From Novispirillum itersonii (GTDB lineage: Bacteria; Pseudomonadota; Alphaproteobacteria; Rhodospirillales; Rhodospirillaceae): a stretch of 64,000 bases of DNA. Under the pieces are notes generated by a model. It did no database searches. It was not told the origin of the DNA and saw only the letters and a list, made by a program, of their open reading frames with translations. Below are positions 17,813 to 26,878 of the stretch, piece by piece. Positions within the stretch are counted from its first letter, which is position 1. Each line of letters begins with the position of its first letter. The position numbers were made by a program, and so were the translations under genes. Where the stretch lies: contig NZ_JACIIX010000008.1 in NCBI RefSeq assembly GCF_014205675.1, positions 124,001 through 188,000 of the forward strand, in the 5' to 3' direction.

Positions 17813-19801
17813 GTGACCGCTGATATCAACCGTACTGATCTGACCTGCGAAACCGCCTGTACCGAGCAGGCTCCGGCGCTGAACGCGCTGATCGATGCCC
17901 GCCTGTCGCGTCGGGCTGCCCTGCGCGGTCTGTTCGTGTCCTCCGCTGCCGTGGTCGGTGGCTCGATGGTGTCCCACTTCGCCATGATGCAGGACGCCGA
18001 AGCGGCGACCGCCATGGTCAATCCGGGGGTTGCCGGGGGCAAGTCCACGCTCGGGTTCACCGAAATCGACAAGACCATCACCGACAACCACCGTGTGGCC
18101 CCGGGCTACACCGCGCAGGTCCTGATCCGTTGGGGCGATAAGGTTGAGCCGCGCGCCGAAGCCTTCGATCCGCGCAACCAGAGCGCCTGGGCCCAGGCCA
18201 AGCAGTTCGGCTACAACAACGACTACGTCGGTTATCTGCCGCTGCCCGCCGGTTCGAATAATTCCGACCATGGCCTGCTGTTCGTCAACCACGAATATAC
18301 CAACACCGAGCTGATGTTCCCGGGCCTGACCGAGAAGGACGCCCAGGACAAGGTGACCAAGGCGCAGGTCGAAACCGAGATGGCTGCCCATGGCAACTCG
18401 GTGATCGAAGTGAAGAAGGAAAACGGCAAGTGGCGTGTGGTGCAGAACAGCATCTATGCCCGCCGCATCTCCTTCCTGACCACCGAAATGATGCTGAGCG
18501 GCCCGGTCGCCGGTCATGACCGCGTCAAGACCAAGGCTGACCCGACCGGCACCCGGGTGCTGGGCACCCTGAACAACTGTGCCGGTGGCAAGACCCCGTG
18601 GGGCACCGTGCTGACGGCGGAAGAAAACTTCCACCAGTACTTCTCCGGAACCGCTGCCGGGACCAAGGAAGCCGAAAATCACAAGATGTACGGCATTGAA
18701 GGCAAGCCGGCCTATGGCTGGGGTAAGCACTTCGACCGTATGAACGTCGACAAGGAACCGAACGAGCCGAACCGTTTCGGCTGGCTGGTTGAAGTCGACC
18801 CCTATGATCCGACCCTGATGCCGCGTAAGCGGACCGCCATGGGCCGCTTCAAGCATGAAGCTGCTGGCTGTGCGGTCAATCCGGATGGCACCGTCACTGT
18901 TTACACCGGCGATGACGAGCGCTTCCAGTACCTGTACCGCTTTGTCACCAAGGGCAAGTATCACCCGGAAGACCGTCAGTCCAACCTCGGCCTGCTGGAC
19001 GATGGCACCCTGTATGTTGCCAAGTTTGAAGCCGACGGCACCCTGCGCTGGCTGCCGATGATCTATGGTCAGGGTCCGCTGACCCCGGCCAATGGTTTCC
19101 ACTCTGTCGCCGATGTGCTGATCGAGACCCGCCGTGCTGCCAAGCTGGTCGGCGCCACCTCGATGGACCGTCCGGAAGACGTCGAAGTCAACCCGGTCAC
19201 CGGCAATGTCTACGCCATGCTGACCAACAACACCAAGCGCACCGCCGAACAGGCTGACGCCGCCAATCCGCGTGCCAAGAACGCCTATGGTCACGTGATG
19301 GAAATGATCCCGCCGGCGAAGAACGGCAAGGCTGATCATTCTGCCCCGGCCTACCAGTGGGATATCTTCCTGCTGGCCGGGGATCCGTCCAAGCCGGAAC
19401 ATGGTGCCAAGTATCACCCGGATGTCTCGACCAACGGCTGGCTGGCCTGCCCGGATAACTGTGCCTTCGATCCGAAGGGCCGTCTGTGGATCTCCACCGA
19501 TCAGGGCTCTGAACAGGCGAAGAACAAGATCTCCGACGGTATTTATGCCGCCGATGTCTCCGGCCCGGGCCGTGCCCTGACCAAGTTCTTCTACGCCACT
19601 CCGAGGGACGCCGAAATGTGCGGCCCCGAGTTCACCCCCGATGGGAAGACCCTGTTTGTGGCGGTGCAGCATCCGGGTGAAGGCAAGGACTCCACCTTCG
19701 ATAAGCCGAGCACCCGCTTCCCGGACTTTAACGAGGCGATGCCGCCGCGTCCGTCCATTGTTGCGATTACCCGCAATGACGGCGGCGAAATCGGCGGCTG
19801 A
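17813..19801 (+). CDS. phoX: PhoX-family alkaline phosphatase, Tat-exported
   Basis: DUF839/PhoX phosphatase of 662 residues that releases phosphate from organic esters with calcium and iron cofactors in the periplasm. A twin-arginine signal is visible at about residues 31-60 (LSRRAALRGLFVSSAAVVGG). Family segments include GLLFVNHEYTN, NNCAGGKTPWGTVLTAEENF (the conserved Cys and Glu region), FKHEAAGCAVNPDG, DRPEDVEVNP and the C-terminal QHPGEG. The start is GTG at 17813 with GGGGGTATAG upstream. It stands alone, followed by a strong terminator. I saw no convincing Pho box upstream. Confidence 0.92.
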   Translation: MTADINRTDLTCETACTEQAPALNALIDARLSRRAALRGLFVSSAAVVGGSMVSHFAMMQDAEAATAMVNPGVAGGKSTLGFTEIDKTITDNHRVAPGYTAQVLIRWGDKVEPRAEAFDPRNQSAWAQAKQFGYNNDYVGYLPLPAGSNNSDHGLLFVNHEYTNTELMFPGLTEKDAQDKVTKAQVETEMAAHGNSVIEVKKENGKWRVVQNSIYARRISFLTTEMMLSGPVAGHDRVKTKADPTGTRVLGTLNNCAGGKTPWGTVLTAEENFHQYFSGTAAGTKEAENHKMYGIEGKPAYGWGKHFDRMNVDKEPNEPNRFGWLVEVDPYDPTLMPRKRTAMGRFKHEAAGCAVNPDGTVTVYTGDDERFQYLYRFVTKGKYHPEDRQSNLGLLDDGTLYVAKFEADGTLRWLPMIYGQGPLTPANGFHSVADVLIETRRAAKLVGATSMDRPEDVEVNPVTGNVYAMLTNNTKRTAEQADAANPRAKNAYGHVMEMIPPAKNGKADHSAPAYQWDIFLLAGDPSKPEHGAKYHPDVSTNGWLACPDNCAFDPKGRLWISTDQGSEQAKNKISDGIYAADVSGPGRALTKFFYATPRDAEMCGPEFTPDGKTLFVAVQHPGEGKDSTFDKPSTRFPDFNEAMPPRPSIVAITRNDGGEIGG

Positions 19802-19836
19802 GCGGATCCTTGAGTTTGATCCCTCAGTTTTAAGGG

Positions 19837-19867
19837 AAAAGGGCGGATCTTCGGACCCGCCCTTTTT
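19837..19867. terminator. Intrinsic terminator after phoX
   Basis: AAGGGCGG pairs with CCGCCCTT, capped by TC-TTCG-GA and followed by TTTTTC on the plus strand. The left side is also A-rich, so it may serve the convergent EamA gene as well. Confidence 0.9.
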
Positions 19868-19894
19868 CTCTTCTGCCTGTGTCGCTGGCCGCTG

Positions 19895-20779
19895 TTACCG
19901 GCTGCGCCGCCCGTAGACGGTGGCAAGGATCGCCGACAGCACAATCAGCACCACCCCGCCAAAGGCCACCGGATCGGGCAGCAGGCGGAACACCAGCGCA
20001 TCCAGCGTCAGCGCCCACAGCATCGAGGTATATTCCAGTGGTGCGACAACAGAGGCCGGGGCGCGGGCAAAGGCTTCGGTCATGGCAATCTGGGCGGCGC
20101 CGCCGAGCAGGCCGACACTGACCAGCAGGATGGTGGTGGACAGGCTGGGCATCACCCAGTCCCCCAGAAACCACGTTGCCGCCCCCAGCACGCTGCTGGT
20201 CAGGGTAAAATACAGGGCAATGGCACCGGGTTGTTCGGTATGGGTCAGGCGCTTCAGCTGCGACATGGCGCTGGCGGTGAAGGCGGCCCCAAGGATCCCG
20301 GCGGCGGTGCCGATCAGAGTGGCACGGTCAATCTCCGGCCCCTGTAGAGCAGGCAGAACGGTCAGGAGGATCCCGCCGAACCCGATTGCTCCCGCGGCAT
20401 AGACCAGCGGATGCGGCTTTTCCTTCAGGAACAGCCCCCCGGTGATCATCAGGATCAGCGGGGACAGGAACGACAGCACAGTGGCATTGGCCTGCGGCAG
20501 ATAGGCCAGTGCGGTGAACGCCAGAAACATCGCGCCACAGCCGAACAGGCTGCGCAGGGCATGGGTGCCGGGGCGGCGGGTGGCCAGACCGGAGGGGAAC
20601 TGTCCGCGGATGGTCAGATACACCACCAGCGGCAGCAACGCGAACACACTGCGGAAGAACACGATCTGCCCGGTCGGGACGTCCACCGTCGACAGGCGCA
20701 CGCAGGTTGACATCACGGCAAACAGCAGCGTCGACAGAATCTTCAGGATGATGGCGTCACGGTAGGCGGTGGCGGTCAT
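19895..20779 (-). CDS. EamA/DMT-family transporter (copy 1)
   Basis: A 294-residue inner-membrane protein with about ten membrane helices in two EamA repeats, for example LKILSTLLFAVMSTCVRL at the start and APLEYTSMLWALTLDALVF in the second repeat. DMT members often export amino acids or other metabolites; the substrate cannot be read from the sequence. It is a tandem paralogue of the next gene, the same length, sharing STLLF, VRL, IVFFRS, GQFPSG, LPQANAT, GFGGILL, VLPALQG, PGAI and MTE.ARAPA.VVAPLEYT. It starts 43 bp after the end of copy 2 and is probably co-transcribed with it. Confidence 0.9.
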   Translation of the reverse strand: MTATAYRDAIILKILSTLLFAVMSTCVRLSTVDVPTGQIVFFRSVFALLPLVVYLTIRGQFPSGLATRRPGTHALRSLFGCGAMFLAFTALAYLPQANATVLSFLSPLILMITGGLFLKEKPHPLVYAAGAIGFGGILLTVLPALQGPEIDRATLIGTAAGILGAAFTASAMSQLKRLTHTEQPGAIALYFTLTSSVLGAATWFLGDWVMPSLSTTILLVSVGLLGGAAQIAMTEAFARAPASVVAPLEYTSMLWALTLDALVFRLLPDPVAFGGVVLIVLSAILATVYGRRSR

Positions 20780-20822
20780 GGTGGGGAGACAGTCCGGCCG
20801 GAGAGAAAAAGAAGGGGGAGGG

Positions 20823-21707
20823 TCAGGCGGTGCGGGCCCGTCGGCTGAAGACGGTGACCAGCGCGGCGGAGCCGACGATCACGGCGGAGCCGATCAGGGT
20901 CATCGTGCCGGGGAACAGGTTGAACAGCACCAGATCAAACCCGACGGCCCACAGCATGGCGGTGTATTCCAGCGGGGCCACCACGGTGGCCGGGGCGCGG
21001 GCGAGGGATTCCGTCATGGCGATATGCGCCAGTCCCCCGGCCAGTCCGGCAGCCAGCAACAGGCCGATGGTGGCCGGGCCCGGCATTACCCAGGGGGTGA
21101 ACAGCGACGACAGCAGCCCGGCGGTGCCGCAGGACAGGCAGAAGTACAGCACGATGGCACCGGGGTTTTCGGTGGCGGTCAGGCGTTTGATCTGGGTCAT
21201 CGCCGCAGCGGTACAGGCGGCACAGCCCAGCCCGCTGAGGGTGCCGTACAGCACCGTTATATCGGTGGAGCCCTGAAGGGCGGGCAGGACCATCAGCAGA
21301 ATTCCGCCAAACCCCAGACCGGCGCCGACAAACACCATCGGGTGCGGCCGTTCCCGCAGGACCAACGGACCAAGGCCCATCACCAGCAGCGGGGCGACGA
21401 AGGACAGGGCGGTGGCATTGGCCTGCGGCAGCAGGGACAGAGTCAGGAACGACAGATACATGCTGCCGATGCTGAACACCCCGCGCAGCAGATGAGCGCG
21501 GGGGTGACGGGTGATAATGCCCGAGGGAAACTGACCCTTGGCGGCCAGATAGAGCGTCAGCGGCAGCAGGGCCAGAGTGCTGCGGAAGAAAACGATTTCT
21601 CCGACCGGCATATCCCGGGCCAGCAGCCGGACGCAGGCACTCAGCAGGCTGAACAGCAGTGTTGACAGCAGGTACAGCAGGATCGCGCTGGGCAGGCGGG
21701 CCGTCAT
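20823..21707 (-). CDS. EamA/DMT-family transporter (copy 2)
   Basis: A 294-residue DMT transporter with about ten helices and two EamA repeats, paralogous along its whole length to the downstream gene. The ATG at 21707 begins MTARLPSAILLYLLSTLLF, equivalent to the start of copy 1. An open frame continues to 21851, but the added 48 residues are proline- and arginine-rich and precede the membrane part. The ribosome site is weak (GAGAAC). The long leader contains a highly foldable element at 21912-22003, so post-transcriptional control is possible. Confidence 0.9.
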   Translation of the reverse strand: MTARLPSAILLYLLSTLLFSLLSACVRLLARDMPVGEIVFFRSTLALLPLTLYLAAKGQFPSGIITRHPRAHLLRGVFSIGSMYLSFLTLSLLPQANATALSFVAPLLVMGLGPLVLRERPHPMVFVGAGLGFGGILLMVLPALQGSTDITVLYGTLSGLGCAACTAAAMTQIKRLTATENPGAIVLYFCLSCGTAGLLSSLFTPWVMPGPATIGLLLAAGLAGGLAHIAMTESLARAPATVVAPLEYTAMLWAVGFDLVLFNLFPGTMTLIGSAVIVGSAALVTVFSRRARTA

Positions 21708-22096
21708 GGACAGTTCTCGGGGCAGACCCGTCCGGGGCAGGAAAAAGCCGGGGAGGGGGACACAGACTTCGGTCGCTGGAAGCAGTCTCCGGGGCAGGGG
21801 AGGCGGAAGGGGGACCGCATCGACTGCCCCGGAGACCACTCTGAAGGGCATCGTCGGCGCAAAGGCGGCTCAGGTCGCCGCGCGCGATGCTCTGGAGGCT
21901 GGGGAGCCCGTGGATCCAGTATGCGTGGACTTTCCGGTCAGCCGTGAGAGAAAATCTCTCAAGGCGAGGGTAACGAAAAGTCATCCTCACGCATCTGGCT
22001 TTCCGGGATGGTATTCTACGGGGGTCGGCTGGAAAAAGCGCCTGCTGCCGGTTTCCCCCGGTTGCAACCGTAGAAAGGCCGTGCAATTGTGACCCC
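21708..22096. other. Intergenic region (389 bp) between divergent EamA and chaC genes
   Basis: No gene is supported. A minus-strand frame from 21984 has a stretch (AYWIHGLPSLQSIARGDLSRL) faintly like DUF1127 proteins, but it runs without a stop into the transporter gene and has no spaced ribosome site. The clear content is the long paired element at 21912-22003. The last 80 bp before chaC should hold its promoter. Confidence 0.6.
21912..22003 (-). promoter_or_regulatory. Strongly structured leader element upstream of EamA copy 2 (candidate cis-regulatory RNA)
   Basis: Read on the minus strand, ATGCGTG (21994-21988) pairs with CACGCAT (21927-21921). Just inside, GACTTTTCG (21982-21974) pairs with CGGAAAGTC (21936-21928). 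At the centre TGAGAG-ATTTT-CTCTCA forms a hairpin (21961-21945). Outside, CCAG/CTGG and GGA/TCC extend the stem. The only non-Watson-Crick position in the 9-bp helix is a G·U pair on the minus strand but C·A on the plus strand, favouring a minus-strand RNA, that is the transporter leader. It matches no riboswitch class I know. I paired it by hand. Confidence 0.55.
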
Positions 22097-22663
22097 ATGA
22101 TGACACGGCACTGCACTGATTTCTGGGTTTTTGGCTATGGGTCCCTGATGTGGAACCCCGGCTTTGCCTTCGAGGAAGCCGTTCCGGCGGTGCTGGACGG
22201 ATACTACCGCAGCTTCTGCATCTATTCCCACCATTACCGGGGCACCCCGGCCCGGCCCGGTCTGGTGCTGGGCCTGAATGAGGGCGGGCAGTGTTCCGGC
22301 CTTGGCTTCCGCATTGCCCCTGATCAGGTCAGCGCCGTACAGGATTATCTGCGGGAGCGGGAGCTGATCGGCTATGCCTACCGCGAGGCCACGCTGCCGC
22401 TGGCCCTGCGTGATGGCCGCACCTGCGATGCCTATACCTTTGTGGCCGATCCCACCCACGGCCAATATGCCGGGGAACTGGGGCTGGAGCGCTCCGCCGA
22501 GCTGATCATGGATGCGGTCGGCTGTGCCGGGCTGAACCGTGATTACCTGATCCAGACCGTGCGGCGGCTGGAGGCACACGGCTTCCATGATCCACACCTG
22601 TTCGCGCTGCTGCGCGAGGTGGAAATCCGCACCGGCACCATTGAGGCGGGCAGCGGCATCTGA
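22097..22663 (+). CDS. chaC: Gamma-glutamylcyclotransferase, ChaC family
   Basis: A 188-residue cytosolic enzyme that cleaves glutathione to 5-oxoproline and Cys-Gly. The substrate-binding loop is VFGYGSLMWNPGF, followed by the ChaC segment FCIYSHHYRGTPARPGLVLGL. YREATLPLAL includes the expected catalytic Glu of the BtrG/ChaC fold. The first ATG is at 22097, with a second three bases on; no strong ribosome site is visible. It is convergent with the following chemoreceptor, with a stem-loop between them. Confidence 0.93.
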   Translation: MMTRHCTDFWVFGYGSLMWNPGFAFEEAVPAVLDGYYRSFCIYSHHYRGTPARPGLVLGLNEGGQCSGLGFRIAPDQVSAVQDYLRERELIGYAYREATLPLALRDGRTCDAYTFVADPTHGQYAGELGLERSAELIMDAVGCAGLNRDYLIQTVRRLEAHGFHDPHLFALLREVEIRTGTIEAGSGI

Positions 22664-22670
22664 TCCGGGC

Positions 22671-22701
22671 GGAACCGGCAGCGGAGTCCACTGCCGGTTC
22701 C
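22671..22701. terminator. Stem-loop between chaC and the third chemoreceptor
   Basis: GGAACCGGCAG pairs perfectly with CTGCCGGTTCC (11 bp, 9-base loop) between convergent genes. No long T tract follows on either strand, so it is a weak or factor-assisted terminator at best. Confidence 0.55.
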
Positions 22702-22711
22702 GGTCCTTCCG

Positions 22712-24805
22712 TCAGCGTCCGGTCCGCAGGTAGCCGATAAAGTCACCGACCTCTTTCTGAAGTTTTCCGGACTGGTCAGACAGTCCCTGTGACAGGGATT
22801 TCAGGCTATCCGCAGCCTGACCGGTATCCTGCGCCGCCTGCGACACTGAGCTGATGTGGTCGGTTACCGAGGTTGTGCCGCTGGAAGCCCGCTGGGTGTT
22901 CACGGCGATCTCCCCGGTGGCTGCCCCCTGTTCCTCCACCGCCCCGGCGATGGAGGCGGTGACTTCCCGGATGGTGTCGATGGTATCGACGATCCGGCTG
23001 ATGGACTCGACGGTCTGGGTGGTTGCTCCCTGAATTTCCGCGATCTTCAGACCGATTTCATCGGTTGCATGGGCGGTCTGGGAGGCCAGCTGTTTGACCT
23101 CCGACGCCACCACCGCGAAGCCCTTTCCGGCGTCTCCGGCCCGGGCGGCCTCGATGGTGGCATTCAGGGCCAGCAGGTTGGTCTGCCCGGCAATGGCGCG
23201 GATCAGTCCCACCACCGCGCCGATGGATTGGGCGGCGGCGGACAGGCTGAGGATGTTGTCGTTGGTCAGGCGGGCTTCCTCCGCCGCATCGGCGGCGATG
23301 GAAGCCGATTTTGCCACCTGTACGTTGATTTCGCGGATCGAGGCGGACAGTTCCTCGGCTCCGGCGGCAACCGTCTGCACGTTGGCGGCGGCGGCATTCG
23401 CCGCTTCGGAAACGGATGTGGCCCGGTCCGAGGTGGCTTCGGCGGTGCCCGCCAGCTGATCGGCGGCGGCGGCAACCGTATGGGCGGTGCTGGCAAACTG
23501 ATCGGTCAAGGCCCCCATCCGGCTCTGGAACTGGCTGGCCAGTTCCTCCCGCTCCTGCTGGAGGCGGCTGGCCTCCTCGCGCTGACGGTCCTGCTCGTGG
23601 CGTGCTTCCTCTTCGGCTCTGGCTTTCAGGCCATCGCGCAGGCGCACCACTTCCTTGCCGATACTGCCGATCTCGTCATCGCGTCCGGCCTCGGGGACAT
23701 CGGCTTCATAATGCCCGCCGGCCATGGTGGCGAGGGTGCGGCCCAGCGCCTTCAGGGGGCGGCCGACCCCGGTCTGCAACAGCACCAGCACCAGAAGTGC
23801 GGCCAGAAGAACAATGGTGCCGCCAATCAGCAGCATACGGGTGCGGATGCTGTCGGCGGTGGCGGTGATGACCGCCGAGGGGACGGAAGCCATCACCACC
23901 CAGCGTTCCTGCGTGCCGTCAGCACTGATCGCCCGGGCAATGTGGCGGAGCGGGCCGCCATCGGTGCCGGGGATGGCGGCGGAGTCCCCGCTGACCATCG
24001 CGTCTGTCTTCAGGGCAGCGGCAAAGGTCGCGGCCAGTTCGGGGGCTGCCTCGGCCACCGGTTTGCCGATTTTGGCGGGGTCGGGGTGGGCCACCAGCAG
24101 TCCGCCACCGGAAATCACGGCGACAGTACCGACGCCGAAGGGCCGGTCCTGCTGGATTTCCTGGGAAATGATTGCCAGATCGAGATCAATCCCGACTGTC
24201 CCAGCATATTTTCCGTCTATTTTCAAGGGCATGCTGATGGTGGTGATCAGCAGTTCCTTTCCGGCCACCGGGTAAAGGTACGGCTCGATGGCGATTTTGC
24301 GGCCTGTCTGCTTCGGCAGCAGATAGTAGTCCCCGGCCCCCGGTTTATCGTAATCAACCAGAACTTCGCGCAGGAGTGTGCCGCTGCCACGGTTCCAGTA
24401 CGGCATGAAGCGCCCGCTGGCATCATGGTCCGCTTTCCCGGCGAAGGCGGCGTCCTGCCCGTCGAAGGCATTGGCTTCCCATCCCATCCACGCCGCCAGA
24501 ATGTTGGTATTATGCGCCAGTCCGGCCTTCAGCAGCTGGTCATAGGCGGCACGGTCGGTGATACCGCTGGCTTTCAGGGCCTCGGTGGCGGCAGCAAGGC
24601 TGTCAGGAACCTTGGCGGCAAGGGAAAGCCGGGCATCAATCCGGCTGGCATAGGCATCAATGGTGGTTTTCTGAAAGTCCTCGGTCAGCGTTTCCAGCGC
24701 GGTTTCGGTATGGGCAATGATGGTGTAAGCACCGGCTGAAAACAGGGTGCCGAGCAGCACCATCGCCAACAGGGATACTTTCAGAGATATGGATTTTATG
24801 ATCAT
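22712..24805 (-). CDS. Methyl-accepting chemotaxis protein with dCache_1 sensor
   Basis: Chemoreceptor of 697 residues. TM1 is at about 9-30, then a double-Cache periplasmic sensor (about 35-315) whose membrane-distal half shows [52 protein letters not shown] and [11 protein letters not shown]2 is at about 318-340, HAMP follows, then the signalling domain with [16 protein letters not shown]. The set of Trp, Tyr and Asp positions is the type used by dCache sensors of amino acids or amines, but I cannot assign the ligand. The ATG at 24805 is chosen because TM1 begins just after it; the frame remains open to 24889 without a better ribosome site. Confidence 0.94.
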   Translation of the reverse strand: MIIKSISLKVSLLAMVLLGTLFSAGAYTIIAHTETALETLTEDFQKTTIDAYASRIDARLSLAAKVPDSLAAATEALKASGITDRAAYDQLLKAGLAHNTNILAAWMGWEANAFDGQDAAFAGKADHDASGRFMPYWNRGSGTLLREVLVDYDKPGAGDYYLLPKQTGRKIAIEPYLYPVAGKELLITTISMPLKIDGKYAGTVGIDLDLAIISQEIQQDRPFGVGTVAVISGGGLLVAHPDPAKIGKPVAEAAPELAATFAAALKTDAMVSGDSAAIPGTDGGPLRHIARAISADGTQERWVVMASVPSAVITATADSIRTRMLLIGGTIVLLAALLVLVLLQTGVGRPLKALGRTLATMAGGHYEADVPEAGRDDEIGSIGKEVVRLRDGLKARAEEEARHEQDRQREEASRLQQEREELASQFQSRMGALTDQFASTAHTVAAAADQLAGTAEATSDRATSVSEAANAAAANVQTVAAGAEELSASIREINVQVAKSASIAADAAEEARLTNDNILSLSAAAQSIGAVVGLIRAIAGQTNLLALNATIEAARAGDAGKGFAVVASEVKQLASQTAHATDEIGLKIAEIQGATTQTVESISRIVDTIDTIREVTASIAGAVEEQGAATGEIAVNTQRASSGTTSVTDHISSVSQAAQDTGQAADSLKSLSQGLSDQSGKLQKEVGDFIGYLRTGR

Positions 24806-24976
24806 CGGGCCGGTTTTCCCCCTGCCTGTTTCTGGCACCCCCCTGTGTCCGGCATCGGATATGCCAGACACAGGGGAAAGGATGACCATTTTTCAAGCAG
24901 ATGGGAACTGAAAGATGAAAATTAGTACTTAATGTTCATGTAAAGAGAGTTTAATTCAGTTTATCGGTGTAATTAT

Positions 24977-25027
24977 AAAAAAAATCCCGGCAGCAGCCCA
25001 TCAGCATGGGCCAGTACCGGGATTTTT
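24977..25027 (-). terminator. Intrinsic terminator after pyrE
   Basis: AAAATCCCGG and CCGGGATTTTT form a stem around a smaller inner hairpin (GCCCATCAGCATGGGC). On the minus strand it runs into a long T tract about 40 bases past the pyrE stop. Confidence 0.9.
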
Positions 25028-25063
25028 CATACGGGGTTCTACCGCAGGCAGGGCTGGAGCGGA

Positions 25064-25753
25064 TTACTCGGCGCGGCCGCCGTGGCTGGCCGACCAGCTG
25101 ATCGGGTCATGCAGGAAGGCACGCACTTCATTGATGGTGTTCTTGTCGAAAGTGCCGGAGGTTTCGGCGACTTCCAGAACATCCCACCAGGTGGCGAGGA
25201 AGTGCAGCTCCAGACCTTCTTCTTCCAGCGCCTTCAGGGCTCCGGGGAAGACGCCGTAGTAGAACATCACCAGCGCGTGTTCGCACTTGGCCCCGGCGCT
25301 GCGGATGGCGTTCATGAAGTTCAGCTTGGACCCGCCATCGGTGGCAAGGTCTTCCACCAACAGCACGTTCTGGCCTTCCTTCAGGTCGCCTTCGATCTGG
25401 GCCATCCGGCCGAAGCCCTTCGGCTTCTTGCGCACGTACTGCATCGGCAGGTCGAGGCAATCCGACACCCAGGCGGCATAGGGGATCCCGGCGGTTTCGC
25501 CACCGGCGACGGCGTCGATCACCTCGAAGCCGATATCGCGCTGCACCTGCTGCACGGCCAGATCAATGATCTTCCGGCGGGCGCGCGGGAAGGAGATGAT
25601 CTTGCGGCAGTCGATGTAGACCGGGCTGGCCCAGCCGGCGGTCAGGGTGTACGGCTCTTCCGGGCGGAAGTTGACAGCCTTCAGTTCAAGCAGAATGCGG
25701 GCAACGGTCAGGCCAGCCTGCTTTTGTTCGGGGCTGCGGGAAGCGGTCTGCAT
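25064..25753 (-). CDS. pyrE: Orotate phosphoribosyltransferase
   Basis: Converts orotate and PRPP to OMP in pyrimidine synthesis. The PRPP-binding motif VLLVEDLATDGGSK is at about residues 125-138, and AGGETAGIPYAAW and YVRKKPKGFG are the other active-site segments. The ATG at 25753 (MQTASRSPEQKQ) has TAGGACC upstream and gives 229 residues; the in-frame ATG at 25798 would add 15 low-complexity residues. It is monocistronic, with its own terminator. Confidence 0.93.
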   Translation of the reverse strand: MQTASRSPEQKQAGLTVARILLELKAVNFRPEEPYTLTAGWASPVYIDCRKIISFPRARRKIIDLAVQQVQRDIGFEVIDAVAGGETAGIPYAAWVSDCLDLPMQYVRKKPKGFGRMAQIEGDLKEGQNVLLVEDLATDGGSKLNFMNAIRSAGAKCEHALVMFYYGVFPGALKALEEEGLELHFLATWWDVLEVAETSGTFDKNTINEVRAFLHDPISWSASHGGRAE

Positions 25754-26022
25754 CGGCGCGGGTCCTATCGAGTTCTGTGCCAGAGGGACGGGCGGCACGG
25801 GGGCTGCCCGGCCGGAATTTGGCTGCGCAGAACCGCCGGGTCCGTAAGACGAACCTGATGTTGCACTGCACAGTCAGCTTGAATGCGATTGGCCGTTTCT
25901 TTACGGTCTATCGGCGGCGGGCACAACACTAAACAGCACGGCGGGGCCAACTGCGGACAGCGGCATGGATCCCCGCCCGGATCCAACCCCCTTTTCCCCG
26001 CCGCGCAGGAGGAAGCCCAGCA

Positions 26023-26817
26023 ATGTCCACGCCTGAAACCGCCCCGATTCTGGTCAGCCGCGACGGGGCCGTCGCCACTGTCACCCTCAACCGGCCGGAA
26101 AAACTGAACGCCATGGATCTGCCGATGTGGCAGGGGCTGGCTGATGCCTTTGCCGCCCTGAACGCCGACTCCGGGGTCCGGGCGGTGGTGCTGCGCGGGG
26201 CCGGGGGGAAGGCCTTTGCCGCCGGGGCCGATATCGCCGAATTTGATACCGTCCGGGCCACGGCGGAGCAGGCGAAGGACTATGACCGCATCATGCGCGG
26301 GGCGCTGACGCTGGTGCGCGACTGCCCGCACCCGGTGGTGGCCCGCATTGACGGGGCCTGCGTCGGCGGCGGGCTGGAGCTGGCCTGTATGGCCGACCTG
26401 CGGATCTGCGGCGAAAGCAGCCGCTTCGGCGTGCCGATCAACCGCATCAGCGTGGTGATGGCCTACCCGGAACTGGCGGGGATCCTCAATCACATCAACC
26501 CGGCGGCGGTGCTGGAAATCCTGCTGGAAGGAAAAATCATCGGCGCAGCCCATGCGGAACGCATTGGACTGGTGAACCGTGTCGTCGCAGACGATATGCT
26601 GGAGCAGGACGTGGCCGACACGGTCCGGCGGATCACCGCCGGGGCGCCGCTGGTCAACCGCTGGCACAAGGCATTCGTGCGGCGGCTGACCGGTCATCCG
26701 GCCCCGATTTCAGACCGCGAGCTGGACGAATGCTATGAGTTTCTGGCGACAGAAGACTACACCGAAGGCCTCGGTGCCTTCCGGGACAAGCGGAAAGCCG
26801 CCTTCACGGGCCGATAA
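26023..26817 (+). CDS. Enoyl-CoA hydratase/isomerase (crotonase) family protein
   Basis: A 264-residue crotonase-fold protein. Oxyanion-hole segments are GKAFAAGADIAEF and CVGGGLELA. The first catalytic Glu of classical hydratases is present (E119 in GGGLELA), but the second acid position, Glu in the usual FGQPE, reads FGVPI here (I139), so a textbook hydratase mechanism is doubtful. An isomerase or other acyl-CoA activity is possible. The ATG at 26023 has an ideal GCAGGAGGAAG ribosome site. It precedes the ELM1-type gene by 61 bp on the same strand. It is separate from the anthranilate-type cluster downstream. Confidence 0.88.
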   Translation: MSTPETAPILVSRDGAVATVTLNRPEKLNAMDLPMWQGLADAFAALNADSGVRAVVLRGAGGKAFAAGADIAEFDTVRATAEQAKDYDRIMRGALTLVRDCPHPVVARIDGACVGGGLELACMADLRICGESSRFGVPINRISVVMAYPELAGILNHINPAAVLEILLEGKIIGAAHAERIGLVNRVVADDMLEQDVADTVRRITAGAPLVNRWHKAFVRRLTGHPAPISDRELDECYEFLATEDYTEGLGAFRDKRKAAFTGR

Positions 26818-26878
26818 GGCCGCCGCTGGGGGGACGACTCCGGTGTCGTCCCCCGGCCCGGTGCCGCGTCTGGGGCAG

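Noticed and set aside
21860-21984. DUF1127-like small protein on the minus strand
   Set aside because: Only a short stretch (WIHGLPSLQSIAR, LSRL) resembles the family, the frame has no stop before the transporter start, and GAGG abuts the ATG with no spacing.
21921-21994. Possible tRNA, because of a 7-bp terminal stem and about 74-base length
   Set aside because: No T-loop consensus, no D-loop GG, no five-base anticodon stem and no 3' CCA. The nested long helices do not form a cloverleaf.
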